Positions 36,335-48,551 of a stretch of DNA of 64,000 nucleotides are shown here, in pieces. The notes under the pieces were generated by a model. The model saw only the letters and a list, made by a program, of their open reading frames with translations. It was not told the DNA's origin and made no database searches. Within the stretch, counting starts at the first letter, position 1, and every line of letters starts with the position of its first letter. The DNA is taken from positions 2,914,001 through 2,978,000 of the forward strand of contig JAQJZZ010000010.1 of NCBI GenBank assembly GCA_030077755.1. The letters run 5' to 3'. The position numbers were made by a program, and so were the translations under genes. This stretch comes from Filosporella fistucella. Lineage: Eukaryota; Ascomycota; Leotiomycetes; Helotiales.

Positions 36335-39300
36335 CTATCGTCCCCCATTTCTCACCCCACTCCTCCCCTCCACCCCACCACTCCTCTCCCACCCCCTCCA
36401 CTTCTCCCAATTACTTTTCCAATCCTCCTCATGATATCTATACCCCTCACCCCTACAAACCCTATCAACCTCCTCCCTCACCGTCGGAAAAACATCTTTA
36501 TAACTTTCCCTTCCCATCCAGCAATCAAGATGTCCGTATCCTTGGATAACATGTCTGCTGTATCCTTTACACCCAAAAGTATCTCTTAGCAATGTGTAAC
36601 TCTTGTCTGTGCTTTCTGGAGTTAGGACTTTGTTATCTGAGCCAGAGAAGAGCATGACGGGAATGTTTTTCATTTTCTTGAGGTTCGTAGGAGTGGTGAG
36701 GTCTTTGTAGAGGGGTCCATTAGTGGTAACGAAACCGCGGTGGCCCATTTGCATCAGCAGATTGAGGAGAGTCATGTTGACGCCGCCGAAGAAACGGTTT
36801 ATCTGTCGGTGGGTTGCTTCGTTGAGGTTGCGGTGGTTCCATAGGCTGTGTGGTGTTAGTGTGAAACAAGGAGTGGAGGAAAAGACTTACCGGCCAAAGA
36901 CTAGAGAACAACGATGGCAGGAAACGTTGTTACAAATCTCTTCTCGAGAGTCAGGGTAGAAGCGGAGAAGTTGATTGACAAGTTGTTGGAAATATGAATC
37001 ATCTCTTGTAGACGAACATGAGAACCAGGTTCCTCCTAGCATGGTATACAGTTTATCGAATGGGATAGGGCCGGCAAGGACTTTGGCCATGTTAAGCGTT
37101 GACCAGATAGGGTTCATGAGGACTTGCGACGTTGAGATCCCTTTAATCCATTTCGAAGGGATAGTGCCATCGAGAAGACCGCTTGAATATGCGACTGCTC
37201 CCATGCAGTGAGAGATTGTGTAGATGGGGTCATGACCATGCTCCTTTCGTATCCATTCAAGAGATGCGCGAATGTCGTGTCGAGCATCAAACGTTGTCCA
37301 ATTATTCTCCGCAACCATGAGTTGGCAGATTCGATGAACAGTGACGAAACATCTGTATCCTGCTCTCGTGAAATAATTGATGGCGTTGACCTCAATTGTA
37401 GGAAGGGCAAAAATCTGCTGATCGACCGATGCACCGGGAATGAAGAAGAGATTCTTGGTTTCTATCTTCTTATTCCTCGGTTCCCATACATGTAACAAAG
37501 TCTGAACTTGATCCTTGGCTATGATCTTAATAGTTTGATCAGGCGACGTATCGTTGATGTAGCCACTGTAAGTGACAGAAGGATATTGTTGCCAGGTGAA
37601 AGGAGCCAAGAAGAGATTGGCAGATTGTCGTGCAAAGAATCCCATGAAACTTAATGTCGATGACATCTTGGCCCACATACTACGACCAGATGCCTTCAAG
37701 GTGAACATTTCCGACAGGAAATCAATTGGTCTGATATGCATCATACCACGACCAAGGACATGCTCCCTGTCACCGCCGATCTCCGAGATGGTGACATACA
37801 AAGTCGAAGCAGCTGTCCAGAAGCGCCATGGACCGAGAGCAACGGACGAGTCGACAACTTTATACCCGTGGAAGTGATATTGCTTTCCGTTTGTGGCAGT
37901 CATATCAAAGTCATATGTCAGATTCCTCGTGCCTGGCGCTTCTTGGTCGACGCTGAAGAGGTGGAAACTTCCTCGTTGAACCATGAATGGACTGCCCTTT
38001 AGCCCAGCACACGTGAATGTACCCGTCAACATGGCTTGATGATCGGCTCTGTTGACAACTACTACCGTTAGCATAGTATTGGAAAATGGAAATGATCACT
38101 TACTTGTCTCAGTATCCCAAGCCTTAACACTCAAGAAAAACCTCGCCTCCTCGCATAGCCCCTTAGCAGTCTTCGCAGCTGTTTCATAGTCCTCTATCCT
38201 ATCACCTTCAATATCCTCCCCAACATGAATATACCCAGACATGACTTCAGAAAATCCAAACCCATTCGCTTTCTTATCCCTAGTACTCCTGACCAGATCA
38301 GTAGCTTCAGATATACCTTTCGTGTCCTTGCGTTGAAGCCCGACTTTGCCTCCCTTGTATTGATGAGGATCAGCAAAAAGATCTAGAATCTCGTTCTGGG
38401 TCTCAAAGTCGATCTTGCGACCAATTCTGTACTTGGCTGCATGCTCTACAGAGCGCTCTGCGAGAGCAGTAATGGTCGCAAATGGGTTAACGCCGAGTGC
38501 TGTTGGAATGACTGCACCGTCGGTAACGATGAGGCCTTCGTGGGTTTGCTTGCCTGTCCCGCTGAAGACTTCACCAAAATGATTGGTGACACCGTGAAGA
38601 CCATACTCCGTGTTACTCATACAGGCACCACCGATAGGATGGACAGTGATTTCTTGTTGCCCAAGAGCTGCATAGAATGGGGAGTTCACGAATGTTCCTC
38701 CCACAGCTTGGGTAGCTTGCCTCAGGATATCATTCAGATACTCGACATGATCGCTTCTTCCCACACCAAGGAACTCGAGAACTGGTTTGTCGTCCTTCAG
38801 TGTCAAGATAGCTTGATTAGAGTCATGGCTCATGATCAGGAAAGTTTGAGTTCTTTCAATACTACCCTTCGAGTACCAGGGACCTAGGAAACGACTTCCC
38901 TGTTGCGCAAGCGCATGTTTGACTTTCGATGTCAGGGTCTGACCTTCAGGAGCTTGGGTTCCAGGCATCAATTCCAACATCATCTGGAACAATGGAGCAA
39001 GTGCTTTTGGAACGGCTCCTTCCTCAATCACGAATCCATCTAAGGGGTTATCATGTCCATCTCGGCAATCGATGATTCCAGTAATTGTTGGACCGACAGG
39101 ATTGTACGGTGAAGGATATTGGCGACCGATTGAGTTGACTTCGGTATCGCAATTATACCCGAAAGCTAGAATATCACCATTTCCGCTCATCCCGGTACCA
39201 ACTTTGTCGCTCATAGAGAGGCCAAGCTTCTTACTTCGCAAGAGAATTTCTGTTGTGCCGATACTGCCAGCTCCCAGGAAAACACATTTCTTTGCGTGGA

Positions 39301-41874
39301 CCCACATCAGATCTTCATATAAAGTCTGCCTGAAAGCACCTCTCTTACTTCCATGCCATGCAAAGAAGACGAGATAACCTTCTTCCTCGGGGTCAGGATG
39401 CTTCTTGATATATCTGACCTCGCATTCGCAAAACATCTCCGCACCCCAGTTCCAGGCGTCAGAAAGATAATTGACGAGTGTACTCGATTTACTGCCATCA
39501 TTGACGCCAGTACTATCCATCCCTGTAAGAGCGGAAGGATACATTTCCACGCCTGTGCTGTTTGGTCCGCCTCTAAATCGTGTGGTTTGAGGAACTCGCT
39601 TGAATTTGTCACCCCAACCAAGAGCTTGCGCCTGCCTTTCCAGCATCGACAACTTAGGAAGCTCAGGCCAATCCGAGGGATACTCTTCAGGTTCCAGGAC
39701 ATCAGCGGCACGTTTGTAGTACGCTTTCAATGAGTCGTGCTTCCTCAATTCTTTAGGCCAAGCAGGCATTTGCATAGTCTTGTCATCTGCTTCTAGGAAG
39801 ACATTCGCGTTGAGCAAACTCGTTCCTCCCAGACCATTGCCGACGAATGCGTTTTGACCCTTGCCGCAAATAAGATGATAGAGTCCTGTAGGATCACCTC
39901 CTTCAACCATAGCACCTTTGAGAATACCAGGAGCGAACTCGCCAGAGACATGCAATTGTTCAAATGCATCAACGAACCCACTAGGGTACTCTCCAGGCCA
40001 TCTCTCTTTTCCTCTCTCAAGTAGACATACCGTCTGTCCCGCTCGGGCCATACGACTCGCTGCAACACCCCCGCCATACCCGGAACCAATAACAACACAA
40101 TCATAAGAGTTCCTCAGAAGCTCTACAGGTCTCGAAATTCTCGGGAACTGCTTCGCCTCGGGGTCGTCTTTGTATGTCTTGATTTTAGCATGAGCTTTTG
40201 ACTGTGGACCATTTGGCTCGCTCGTGTGAGGGCCGAATGGTGGAATAACATGTGATTTCTCACGCTCAGGTGGAATCGCGCCCCCAAATGTATTTGCTTG
40301 TCGCAGGCCATTCGAAAGGAGAGGACCATCGTCAAACGAGCTAGAGATGCTGAACTGTGATGATGTGTCTCTATTCAATGGGGGACGGTTTTCTTTTCCT
40401 CCGATGACTTCAGGTTCCCTGAGAAAGCGTACTTCTCCATTCTTGTGTGTTCCATTGAATCCATTTGTCCCATTCGTGGGCTTGTCTGCTTTGGTAGAAT
40501 TGTCATTGACAAAGTCGTCGAATCGATACACGTCTGGGTTTGGCGTCGGTAGATCATGCTGAACAAAATTAGAGACTTTCCCCAGCACCTGATTGAACGA
40601 GGTAATTGGCCCGAGACTGATAATAGCCGGGTCTCTCGGTATATAAATTGCCATGCAAATTGGCACCGAGACAATTAGAAGCGAGGAGAAACTATGGAAA
40701 CCAGCTTCGATTTTCACATCTGCGACAGAAGCGGGTAGATTGCGAAGCCACTCTTGAAATAAGTCTGATGACAAATCACCAACTTTGAATTCTTCATCAA
40801 GACGGATCGCGAATGCCATTCTGGGAATCTTGCCAGGGATGATTGTGGAGGAGTGGAGGAAGGAAGGTGCGGGTAGGTGGTGCTCAGGTGTATGAATCTC
40901 AAAAGAGTCGGGTTTTGGCTGAGAAGTATGATCCATCTTTTCTGAATGGATAGAGAGGCGGATACTTCGAGGATATTGCGAATCTTCTTGCGTCAATGGC
41001 AAGTAAATCGGCGCAGGATGGTCTCGACCATCATCGGTGATGCGACTTTGTATCCGACAGAAAAGGTTATGGTAAAGATTGCCGATTGAGAATGAAGGCA
41101 ATTTGCTCAATTCACGCAGCTCGGCCGCAAGATCTGTTGTGAATGAGAATCGATCCACACCATCTTCAAATCCATTGTAAGCAGCAGCGATGAGTTCCGT
41201 AACCCCATTTCCAACCTCGCTCTTGACAGATCCAGCATGCGGTGAATCGAGTAGAACTAGAACATCACTCTGCGCTAGTTCCAGGGAGCTTTGAATGTTG
41301 TTCCATTCGACTCTAGGATACTTCGATTTTTGGTTTAATTGGCCACTATCATCATCAGATCATGCTCAATCACTTTCCTCTCGACTTACCTTGACCAAGC
41401 CAGCCTCTTGTTCTTTGTCATCTGTGCGTGTCCTGCATAATATAGGATCTTAAGATGCTCATCATCATCTCCTCCAAGCTTCACAAAATCAAGTATCTTT
41501 TGCTGCGTCTCCACAGCACAGTTCTTGCCAGGTATCTTCCATAACTCGACCTCAAAGTGGAAGGTTTCCTTGAGGACGTTGAATAATCTCGTGATTTCTA
41601 CCGATACTGGTAGATTGGGATTCTCGTCAGCCCAAGTGAGCATCAACACATAGACTTTCGTGTATTGCGATCGATCGCCATCGACGAGTACTGCTTTGGC
41701 GGCTGCGTTAAGTCCTTCGCCAAACTTCTTCAGCCCAATATGAGCTTGCCATCTCTCAAGGCCCTCGAAACTAGTGGTCGAGGTAATGAAGCTGGCAGAG
41801 TCTTGTTCAGAATCGCTGATCATACCATCACTGGCATCATCGACTACTCTTGTCGTCGCATGTTCTTCCTCCAT
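36335..41874 (-). CDS. Fusion: caspase-like domain, GMC oxidoreductase, alpha/beta hydrolase
   Basis: Four exons (41390-41874, 38104-41345, 36891-38058, 36335-36845) give about 1801 aa. Introns are 44, 45 and 43 bp. Residues about 60-230 are caspase/metacaspase-like: LKILYYAGHA holds the His149 motif, but the second motif reads LLDSPHAGS with Pro197 in place of the catalytic Cys. Residues 230-400 resemble the region that follows such domains in fungal proteins. From 575 to about 1130 is a GMC flavoenzyme of cholesterol-oxidase type: CVVIGSGYGGGVAASRM (FAD, 582-588), HPIGGACMS and GVNPFATITALAERSVEHAA. A beta-rich linker leads to an alpha/beta hydrolase with nucleophile elbow SHCMGA (Cys1527), FSGSDNKV and GYGHLDCWMG. 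The 38.1-kb junction is the least certain: an alternative acceptor lies at 38049. The first ATG after the upstream GTG was chosen. A sterol or lipid substrate is inference only. Confidence 0.85.
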
Positions 41875-44323
41875 CTTCCCCACTTGACCTTCCAATGAAA
41901 TCTTCGTACACACTGTTGAGACAGTACCACAAAACGTGAAGATAGTTCCGTCCGAACCAAAAATAGATTGTCCCGAGAAACCGAATTATCAACGTCGGAG
42001 ATAATTTTACAGATACAGGTGAACCCAAAGTCGTAACGCCGAAGTAGAATACAGTAGCCAGGCAATCCCAATTCACTTCTCGAGATGGTCAGATATATAA
42101 ACAAGTATGATCGATGCCTGAGCCCCCAGCCTTGTGAGAAGGAAAAACGGTCTTCGAATGAGGATACCGAGGAGGAGATGGCTGTGAGGGGAGGGTGGGC
42201 AGCCAAGGATAGCTACCGGGGAGTAAGGACTCAAAATACGACGTTTAAACAGCAACCAACAAGAAACGTGGGACGAGTTGACGTGAAGTAGAAGAAGAGA
42301 GTAGTGACGATAGTAATACCAGTAAAGAAGGAGAATCAAAGATTCCATCACATGGGATGACATGCATCCATTCCTCTTGCATCTCTTGGGAAAGACTTCT
42401 AGTCCTTAGGGCTGATGACGGCCAAGCTGAGTGGACAAGAAAACTGTGCCCCATATGTCTTTGCACTCCCTCGAATGACAATCTCGAGTCTACATGCAAG
42501 TTGGTAACGGCGCTGATGGGCTGCCCAAGAACATACTCGTTAATTGACCAATTGCAGTACTAAATAGTGGGATGGTGGTGAGCATCTCGGCGGCTAACAG
42601 CTGGCTGAGTCGGTGGGGGCGGCCAGGATGGTGATAGACAGACGGGACGAACGGTCTCAGCCGCGGTCGGAAATGTATGTCAGTGTATAAAGATGATGAC
42701 ATTGGAGGACCGAAGGAGTTGAGCTGAAAAGAAAAATCGGTAGAATGAGTTAGTGAATGGTTGCACAGTCGTTCACTTTCATGTGACGATGACTGTATTC
42801 AGGAGTCGAATTGTTTTTGAGTATTTCTCGATTTCCATTGTACGAACCATTGCCATCTTGGTCATCTGGTCGTAGACACGGCACACTATACGCAATAGTC
42901 CTTCCAACACACCGAGTTTCTTCTTTTGAGAGCCGAGCCGGGCGGGAAGCACAAGGACAGCGGGCAGCACTGTTCATCCACTGCACTTGCAACCACATTT
43001 AAGACAGGACTCTGGAAGCCTCGAAGCTATTTCGTACCTAGGGGGCCAGATGGTGTGTTGGGATCGGGACTGCGATGCAGCTAAGAACGCCCATCGGAGC
43101 TGAGATGGGAAGATTGGCGTTCGGTGATTATGCTCCGAGCGGCGACCCCATTTGGAAATTAGCATCAGATCATCCATGTTATGGAGGGATGGGTAATATA
43201 TTACCAACACTTGTGGGTACTTTTGATACTTGAAAGACTTGGTTCCCGTGAGGATATATTGTTGAGAAGATGTTAAGAGAAAGGTATGATGGGAGATGGC
43301 AGGTAATGTTTTGCTTCGGATTCCAGATTGGGTGTTGATTGTTTCAGGCCACTCTCCTGAAAGTACAGGCACCCACGCACATGACACGGTATTTACCACC
43401 ACATAAATTAGACGTGTCTTTCCTCCCCATTCCTTAACAAGTGGAATACTCCATGTAGCTTGAACTACTCCCTCCACGCATAAGGGCGCTCATTTGCCCT
43501 TTTTTCAATCTTTTCTCTTCATCTCCATCATGTGAGTTGTGGATCAAGACGGGCTCAAGTCTCGGATGTCTAGCCGTCATGAACCCTCTCTACTATCTTA
43601 TCGAACATCTAGATCTCGAGATATATATTTTATTGTTGATCTAGATATCTTCAAGTAGCACACAGTCTAGAACTAGGGTTCTTGAATGCTCTCGCTCTGC
43701 TTCTGGATCAGTTGTCTGCCTTGATTGCCTTTCGAGACATTTTGTCTCACCTATGTCTCTTGCCGTAGGCTCTTTGATTAAAATATACATTAATTGATTC
43801 TACCCACTTCATACATGCCCTATCTTTCTTCAACGGGTTTTCTTCTTTACTCTGCCTCGGTATATCGATGGAGCCCGATTTCTTGTGCTCCACCAACATG
43901 GACCTCGTACGGAAGCATCTGGACATAGCATCTAGGCCTCAGCAGCCCTGGTCATAGTATCCTCTCAAGCCTCCATATGGTATACATGATCCATTTTCTT
44001 TCATCTGCCTCGGTGTTTTGTAAGTCTCGATTCTTGTCGCTTCATCAGTGGAGGAATCATGTAGAGCAGCATCTGATCTTCGAGACATCCGGCACCAGCG
44101 TCGCCGAGGCATGAGGTCGAAGATGTCGAGCTCTGTCAGCATCAGACCAAACGAACCATAACGGCGTTACCTGGCTGAGGTGGAGCTCATTCCAATTGCA
44201 GGAGCGTCCCTTGAAGAAGTAATCGACCTCTTTCTGCCACGCAGATCCAAGGCTATCGTCCATCTTCAGGGTCAAGATGACCTTCATTACCTACTATATT
44301 CCCCAGAAGCTTCATTCCTTTTT
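41875..44323. other. Intergenic region between fusion gene and membrane protein gene
   Basis: This 2.4-kb stretch has no supported gene. It holds the promoter of the fusion gene and the 3' side of the membrane protein gene. A palindrome-rich AT segment with AGATCTCGAGATATATAT and GATCTAGATATC lies at 43611-43653. Frames such as 42974-43477 (minus) lack motifs. Confidence 0.5.
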
Positions 44324-45499
44324 CTAAGAACTCTCGTCCCTATCTCTTTCCCCAGTCCTAAGATGTCCATCATTTCTAATTTCCGTCCCAGAAATCTCTA
44401 CAGGCGGCACCTCTGCTGAAATCTCCGCTGGTGGCACAATATCATGATATATCTCAACAGGTGCTTTCTGGTGTCCACCTGGTATATATTCGCCTTCTAG
44501 GAAAGGTGTAGTTGGTGTCTCGTGCATACCCTTAGAGTTATTGTCGGGGACAGACAGCAGTCCTTTGTGTCGCAGTACGAGCGTACCGAGAATCAAGAAG
44601 CCAAGAGCTAAGATTCCACCGATTGTACCGCCAACGATGGCGGCTATAGGCGTTGACTCGGGAGAGGGGGTAGGGCTTGCAGTCATTGTTGGATTTGAGG
44701 CGGATGAAGTAGTAGGAGAACGAATAGTTGTTGAAGTAACAGAAGCAGAAGTCGTTTTCTCCAACGTGATTTCCACATAGCCTAGCACGGAACTCTTTTC
44801 TCCATCGGTAGCTTGCAAAAATAACGAGACGGCGGGTGCGGTAGTCGAGTCACAATATAGGTTCGATCCCCGAAAGAAGCCCGCCGTAGCTATTATCGTG
44901 CCACAGAAAGGGTACGAGGCATCGCTGTCTTTGTTGTTAGTAAGTTGAAAAACACCGGCAAAGAAAATAGACAGGGTTGGGAACGGCGTGCCATTTTGTC
45001 AGATATCTCTCTCCTAAACAGGCAGGATCGTTGATGCAAGATGATATCAGGGTATATGGCACGCAGGAGGTGACTAGATCGCATGCTAGACTTTTGCAGC
45101 AGGCGATCGCTTTTACCGTTGCCTCATATGCACATGTATAACCCAAGTCGCAGGTATATGCGTGACCTATTCTTATGTCAGATTTGGTACAGCGAAATCA
45201 GCTCTCTAAGGCTGCGATGATGACCTACTGGTACTTCCACGCTCGAACCCACATGTTGATCTACTGAGCGAGGACGAATTACCTCTCGAAGTCGATACAG
45301 TCCCTCTAGTTTGTCGCTTTAAGATATGGAATAGATGAGCATACGAAGGAGGTTGTGTCGGTACAGGAGCTTGATGAATCTGATACGGATTGTGGGAGTG
45401 TATTACGGTGGTAGACTGTGGTGCGTCCCATGGGAGACCAGTGGTGCACCAAGGCAGAACGAGTGCCAGACCTATACATCTGAGCTTGAAAAAATGCAT
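44324..45499 (-). CDS. Cysteine-rich single-pass membrane protein, fungal surface type
   Basis: Type I membrane protein, about 338 aa from three exons: 45235-45499, 45020-45166 and 44324-44928. A signal peptide (MHFFKLRCIGLALVLPWCTTG) leads to a short Pro/His-rich stretch. A cysteine-rich ectodomain follows (TCGFERGSHAYTCDLGYTC, AIACC, LACDLVTSC, YPFCGT, LYCDST), of the kind seen in many fungal surface proteins. Then come a Ser/Thr-rich stalk (SVTSTTIRSPTTSSASNPT) and one transmembrane helix (about 231-257, IAAIVGGTIGGILALGFLIL). The cytosolic tail of about 80 residues is Pro/Glu-rich. The second intron needs a weak GTTTAG donor at 45019, though its branch site TTACTAACAAC is good; this joint is uncertain. 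A possible in-frame start upstream at 45568 is less likely. Role unknown; sensor-like topology only. Confidence 0.65.
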
Positions 45500-46773
45500 G
45501 GTTGGAGAGTTGCTTGAGTACAACCAGGTCGCAAAAGTAGTAGATGCTGGAGAAAGGAGAAGAAGCAAGCGTCATAAAGATGCTGGACTCATATCATCCT
45601 CATTGACATTTTGTGATTTTGGAAGAAGGCTGGAACACTGCCACTTGCTTTCGTTGTATCTTGCATGTGCAATTATCGAAATAGTAGTGTGGCTTCCAAA
45701 ACAATCTTGGCTACAGCCACATCACCAGATAACCTGCCAATTACGGTCGCTTTCTCCAGCTAGGCTTGCGTGTTATCAGAGACCTCCAACAGCTGACAAA
45801 GGGAATGATGGGGCGGATGGAGAGATGTCACCTGCTAGAACCTCGATCGCATGGGCCAGTAGTTGAAAAGTTTGTCCATATTGCGACAAGCAAGACAGAT
45901 AATAACAATACAGCAACCGCGAATTTCTGGTAATGTAAAACTCTACTAGATATCGAAAGAAACACATAATAACGAGGAGCAAGCAGCAATAGTTTGATGC
46001 TACTTGTATGATTTATGCCCGCATGCTTGACAGTGCCCTTTTGGGTACCATCGAGCCGAACCGCCCGTAGTCAGAACTGAAACATAAGACTTGGCATCAA
46101 GGAAAGGATTCGAGTCAACTCCAATCACAAGATAACCTTCTTTCCTAACTCGGGGCTGTGCATGGCCGCAACTTCTATCGGGTTGAGTCGTCATGTCACG
46201 ATCAACATGCCCTCCACATGCAATGCGCAGATAGAGAAGCAGCTCTCACCTCCGATCCTGACGAAACTGGCTTAGTACCACACCACTATCGGTCGATTTA
46301 TTAAGTTTGGAACGTTGCCAAGTTATTACAACGAGGTGAAAAGGACACTCTGTTGGAGAGAGAAATAGCTACTAGCAGGCCTCAGCATAACTAAAGATTT
46401 CATAAAGGCAATATGTTTGTTCCTGAAAGCTTGATTTGGTCCGTGAAAAATCACTTCACATTTAGTGGGATGCAGGGTCAAGATGCGCAAAGATCATAGG
46501 TAGAATACATCCTAGCCTATCCTCTTACTTTCTTGCTGAAATTGTCACATTGACTTGGTATACATCAAGAATTCACAACGAAAATCTAAATTGGGGTTAA
46601 CAAGGCTGATTCCCTCAAAAGTCGGTGGGTTGAACCTATTGATGTGAGGATCTGCGAACGGCGGCCATTTACGGTTATGGAGGGGCATTTCACCCCGCCG
46701 GATACGAGAGTTTACCTCACATGGACGTATTTCTAATGGAGACGTAAACTAACATCTTGAAACCTGTTCAAAT
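45500..46773. other. Intergenic region upstream of EGF/GH43-like pseudogene
   Basis: This 1.3-kb stretch has no gene I can support. A 158-codon plus-strand frame at 45390-45866 overlaps the membrane protein exon antisense and has no motif. Confidence 0.5.
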
Positions 46774-48013
46774 ATGAAGATCTTTGGAAAGCAGTTTCTG
46801 GGGAAAATATACAGCATGCGATTTCTACTTCCGCTTTCCCTCTTCTTTATGCAGCAGTAGCCAGCAAGTCATTATACCATTCAGATGAAGATTGCAACTT
46901 GAACGGCATCTGCGCACATCATCCAAAATCGTGTATCTGTGATCCAGGCTGGATGGGGTCAGCTTGCGGCGCACTTGATCTTCGGCCTGCGAAAAGAGGC
47001 GAAGGATACAACAAAACTATCAATGAGACTTCTTCATGGGGCTCGAAAATTATACACGATCCGAACGACCACCCGCTCTTTCATCTCTTTCTTGCCGAAT
47101 TCGAAAATGGATGTGGCCTCGACTACTGGTCGCCATATAGCCGAATTATTCATGCTATTCCACTTAGAGGACCAGCAGGACCATATGATTTCGAGGCAGA
47201 GGTGATGGGAACATTTGCACACAATCCAACAGTTGTGTATTTAGAAGCAGATGCGAGATATTTAATGATTACATTGGATGCCATTACATTCAATCAGATA
47301 CATGCACTTCACCGATGTTTACTTGCGGATCAGGGAACACGCTAAACGCTGAAAGTGGGATATCTGCGGCATCGTCGCCTGATCTGAAGACTTGGACCGA
47401 ACATGGACAAGTATTTCGAGGGGAAAATGACCATACTTGGGATGCCGATGTTACAAATCCAAGCCCCTGGCCTCTATATACCGTTCACGATAGAACGAGC
47501 GAAATGTTGCTAGTCTACAGAGGATGTCCATACAATTGCAGTGGAGATGAACTCATCAATATAGCCACCGCACCTCAATTCCTAGAGCAATAAACAAGAA
47601 TTGGGAGCTAGCTTATTTTCAATTTTCCAAACGAGGATCCATTTGTATGGCAGGACAAGAGAGGAAATTTCCACATTCTCCTTCACTCACTCGAGCCTAA
47701 AGGAGCGTTTGGAGACGGACGGAAGGTAGGAAGACATGCTTTGGCGAGCAGATTTGAAAGACCTTGGACATTCAATAATGAGAAGCTTGCTTTCAGTACT
47801 GCGATAGAGTTTACAGATGGAAGCACAACCAATTTCTTTAGAAGAGAGAGGCCACAAGTCTTCTTCAGTGAGGACGGAAAGATAGAGCCGTTGTATTTAA
47901 GTACAAGAGTGCAAGAGGTTGATAGTAAGATGAGCCATTCTGTAATTCAACCCTTGGCTGGTGCGAAAGCATACGAGGGATGTCTGAAATATGGAGTGTG
48001 CGTACTTGCTTGA
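46774..48013 (+). pseudogene. Pseudogene of a secreted EGF/GH43-like protein
   Basis: A once-continuous protein can be followed through three phases. A signal-peptide-like start (ATG 46774 or 46816, MRFLLPLSLFF) hits a stop after MQQ. One phase over, it continues as YAAVASKSLYHSDEDCNLNG into an EGF-like module (CNLNGICAHHPKSCICDPGW). A beta-propeller region follows that resembles GH43-type glycosidases (FAHNPTVVYLEADARYLM). A second shift near 47270 is needed to reach DTCTSPMFTCGSGNTLNAES. Further on there are two in-frame stops, at 47591-47593 and 47615-47617, after which the same phase runs on (NEDPFVWQDKRGNFHILLHS) to 48013. No GT..AG introns remove these four lesions. The intact ancestor was probably a secreted carbohydrate-active or lectin-like protein; the family name is inference. 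Confidence 0.7.
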
Positions 48014-48551
48014 GTTAAAATTTGGGAATATTTTAGCAACACAAGTAAATAGAACATGGCGGAACAAATAGTCCAAAAAGAATGAACAGGCACTTGTGAT
48101 TCCCCATGGATTGACTGGACTCCCTTGAGTTCCGTACGGACGTTGAATTTCGTAGTAAACTAAGTAGGATATCATGCTGAGAATGAGAAAGTTATGACTA
48201 ATTCCAATACTAGAAGACGGCAATGGAAAGAAAATTTGACTTCCAAGAGATGTCTGGACACGCTTTCCTTTGACTTGGAGGCTTGGAACGTGTGGAGAAG
48301 ACTTGGCTCCGTACTTGGCTCCTTCCTGATGCAGAGGCAGAGACTAGTGCTCCAAACCTACAAGCATAAAATATTCGCAGCTACCAGACTCAGATCTGCT
48401 GTTCTGGAGCATCAGGAATTATTTGTTGTGATATAGTGTACAATCGGAAGCTGGAGAAGTTGAAGACCCCTGAAACCTTATCGCTATCGCGACGCACGCA
48501 AATCAGGAATCTTAAGACAATTTCCGTGCTGACAGCACCACCGCCTTCATC
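48014..48551. other. Intergenic region upstream of TSC10-like gene
   Basis: This 540-base stretch contains the promoter of the sphingolipid reductase gene. A short imperfect tandem repeat (CTTGGCTCCGTACTTGGCTCC) lies at about 48301-48321. No gene is visible. Confidence 0.5.

Noticed and set aside
44840..44885. GGTTCGATCCC resembling a tRNA B-box
   Set aside because: No A-box or cloverleaf upstream, and the bases belong to the minus-strand membrane protein exon.
46720..46860. A 5' intron that would rescue the EGF/GH43-like gene
   Set aside because: A GTATTT donor at 46724 could be used, but the resulting first exon lacks a signal peptide and the downstream frameshift and two stops would remain.
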